From: Acidimicrobiaceae bacterium
Lineage (GTDB): Bacteria; Actinomycetota; Acidimicrobiia; Acidimicrobiales; RAAP-2
NCBI GenBank assembly: GCA_003131665.1
Contig: PKWA01000005.1
Span: forward strand, 4,253-9,830
DNA: 5,578 nucleotides
Direction: 5' to 3'
The translations under genes and the position numbers were made by a program. The notes below the pieces were generated by a model. It saw only the letters and a list, made by a program, of their open reading frames with translations. It ran no database searches and was not told where the DNA came from. The stretch's first letter is position 1. Each line of letters starts with the position of its first letter. Shown piece by piece: positions 4,798-5,578 of the stretch.

Positions 4798-5578
4798 TGG
4801 CTCAAGGAGTATCCGCCGCTGAAGGTCCCTTGGCAGGCATTCGCGTCATCGACCTTTGTCACTTTCTGGCAGGTCCGTACGCCTCAGTGGCGCTCGCAGA
4901 TTTAGGCGCGGACGTCGTCAAAGTCGAAGATCCGGATCGACCAGATGAGGCAAGGTCAATCGGACCTCACTTCCAACAGCATCAATCGCTCTACTTTTCA
5001 TCGCTCAATTGGGGGAAGCGCTCAATTGCCTTGCGACTAGCTCACCCCGACGGACTTCCCATTCTGAAGAGACTCATTCAAAGCGCAGACGTGGTTATCG
5101 ACAACTTCAGGCCAGGCGTAATGCCCAAGCTGCAGCTCGACCACGCGTCGCTCGAGACACTGAATGATCGCCTGATTACATGTTCGCTAACTGGATTCGG
5201 CGAGACTGGGCCCTATGCAAAAAGACCAGGGTACGACTACACAATTCAAGCAATCTCCGGGGTGATGAGCCTAACTGGTGAACCCGACACACCTCCGGGC
5301 AAGGCTGGCATTTCATATGTTGACCACTCAAGTGGATTGGCAGCATGCTTTGCCATTTGCGCTGCACTGGTTGAGCGGACTCGTACAAATCGTGGACGCC
5401 ACATCGACCTCGGCCTCTTTGACGTACAGATGTCAATGCTCACTTATCTTGCATCTTGGGAACTCAATGGTGGTCACTCAACCGGTCGTACTAGCCAAGG
5501 AAGCCATCCATCTTTAGTTCCCGCTCAGACATTCGCAACCCAAGATGGTTACATTTCCGTCTTCGTTGGCAATGAATC
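4797..5578 (+). CDS. family III (CaiB/BaiF) acyl-CoA transferase, 3' truncated by the window
   Basis: About 260 N-terminal residues are present of a protein usually near 400. Typical motifs in order are GPLAGIRVIDL (10-20), AGPYASVALADLGADVVKVE (25-44), SLNWGKRSIAL (69-79), DNFRPGVM (102-109), TGFGETGPYAKRPGYD (132-147), SLTGEPDTPPGK (158-169) and RGRHIDLGLFD. Asp176 in SYVDHSSGL matches the nucleophilic aspartate of formyl-CoA transferase (Asp169) that carries the acyl anhydride and CoA thioester intermediates. The family also includes racemases and CoA-lyase-coupled members such as alpha-methylacyl-CoA racemase, so the exact reaction is open. It is translationally linked to the mutase small subunit (TAGTG). 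A role in charging the pathway acid with CoA, or returning CoA from the product, is inferred. Benzylsuccinate-type pathways likewise use a family III transferase (BbsEF). A paired second subunit could follow beyond the window. Confidence 0.93.
   Translation, partial: MAQGVSAAEGPLAGIRVIDLCHFLAGPYASVALADLGADVVKVEDPDRPDEARSIGPHFQQHQSLYFSSLNWGKRSIALRLAHPDGLPILKRLIQSADVVIDNFRPGVMPKLQLDHASLETLNDRLITCSLTGFGETGPYAKRPGYDYTIQAISGVMSLTGEPDTPPGKAGISYVDHSSGLAACFAICAALVERTRTNRGRHIDLGLFDVQMSMLTYLASWELNGGHSTGRTSQGSHPSLVPAQTFATQDGYISVFVGNE

Noticed and set aside
1..5578. tRNA, rRNA, CRISPR, insertion sequence or prophage elements
   Set aside because: No cloverleaf, repeat-spacer pattern, transposase motif or terminal inverted repeat was seen on either strand.

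Overview
The window holds a bacterial cluster for the metabolism of CoA thioesters. It appears to specify catabolism of a branched or dicarboxylic acyl-CoA by carbon-skeleton rearrangement. There are seven protein genes, two of them cut by the window edges. Base composition is near 50% GC by eye. SCPx-type thiolase/DUF35 pairs, CaiB/BaiF CoA-transferases and crotonases are often abundant together in Actinobacteria, Chloroflexi (e.g. SAR202-like) and some Proteobacteria. Two start codons lie where a -10 box would give a leaderless mRNA, which leans towards Actinobacteria or Chloroflexi-like lineages. The sequence alone does not fix the taxon.

Layout. Bases 1-733 (+) carry the 3' end of an SCPx-like thiolase, overlapping by 4 bases a DUF35 zinc-ribbon/OB-fold partner. 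Bases 734-950 are non-coding, with one weak hairpin. Bases 951-2667 (-) carry two genes: a crotonase-fold protein (upstream, 1888-2667) and a short citrate synthase/citryl-CoA lyase-like protein (951-1694), separated by a 193-base spacer with an inverted repeat. A 73-base divergent region (2668-2740) follows. Bases 2741-5578 (+) form an operon of B12-dependent acyl-CoA mutase large subunit, B12-binding small subunit and a family III CoA-transferase running off the end. Its three genes are joined by one-base stop/start overlaps (TGATG, TAGTG).

How they may work together (inference). The CoA-transferase would activate a carboxylic acid. The two-subunit mutase would rearrange its skeleton. The crotonase-fold protein, which lacks one of the two hydratase glutamates and has a motif resembling ethylmalonyl-CoA decarboxylase, could decarboxylate or isomerise an intermediate. 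The thiolase/DUF35 pair would perform C-C cleavage.

The main point of interest is that three of these enzymes show non-standard active sites. The mutase keeps the carboxylate-binding Tyr and Arg of methylmalonyl-CoA mutase but has Ala for the active-site Tyr243, and altered HxQTxG and SLHTN segments. The crotonase has Gln for Glu164. The citrate synthase-like protein has Ala for the catalytic Asp. Together they suggest an uncharacterised acyl-CoA rearrangement pathway rather than ordinary propionate metabolism.
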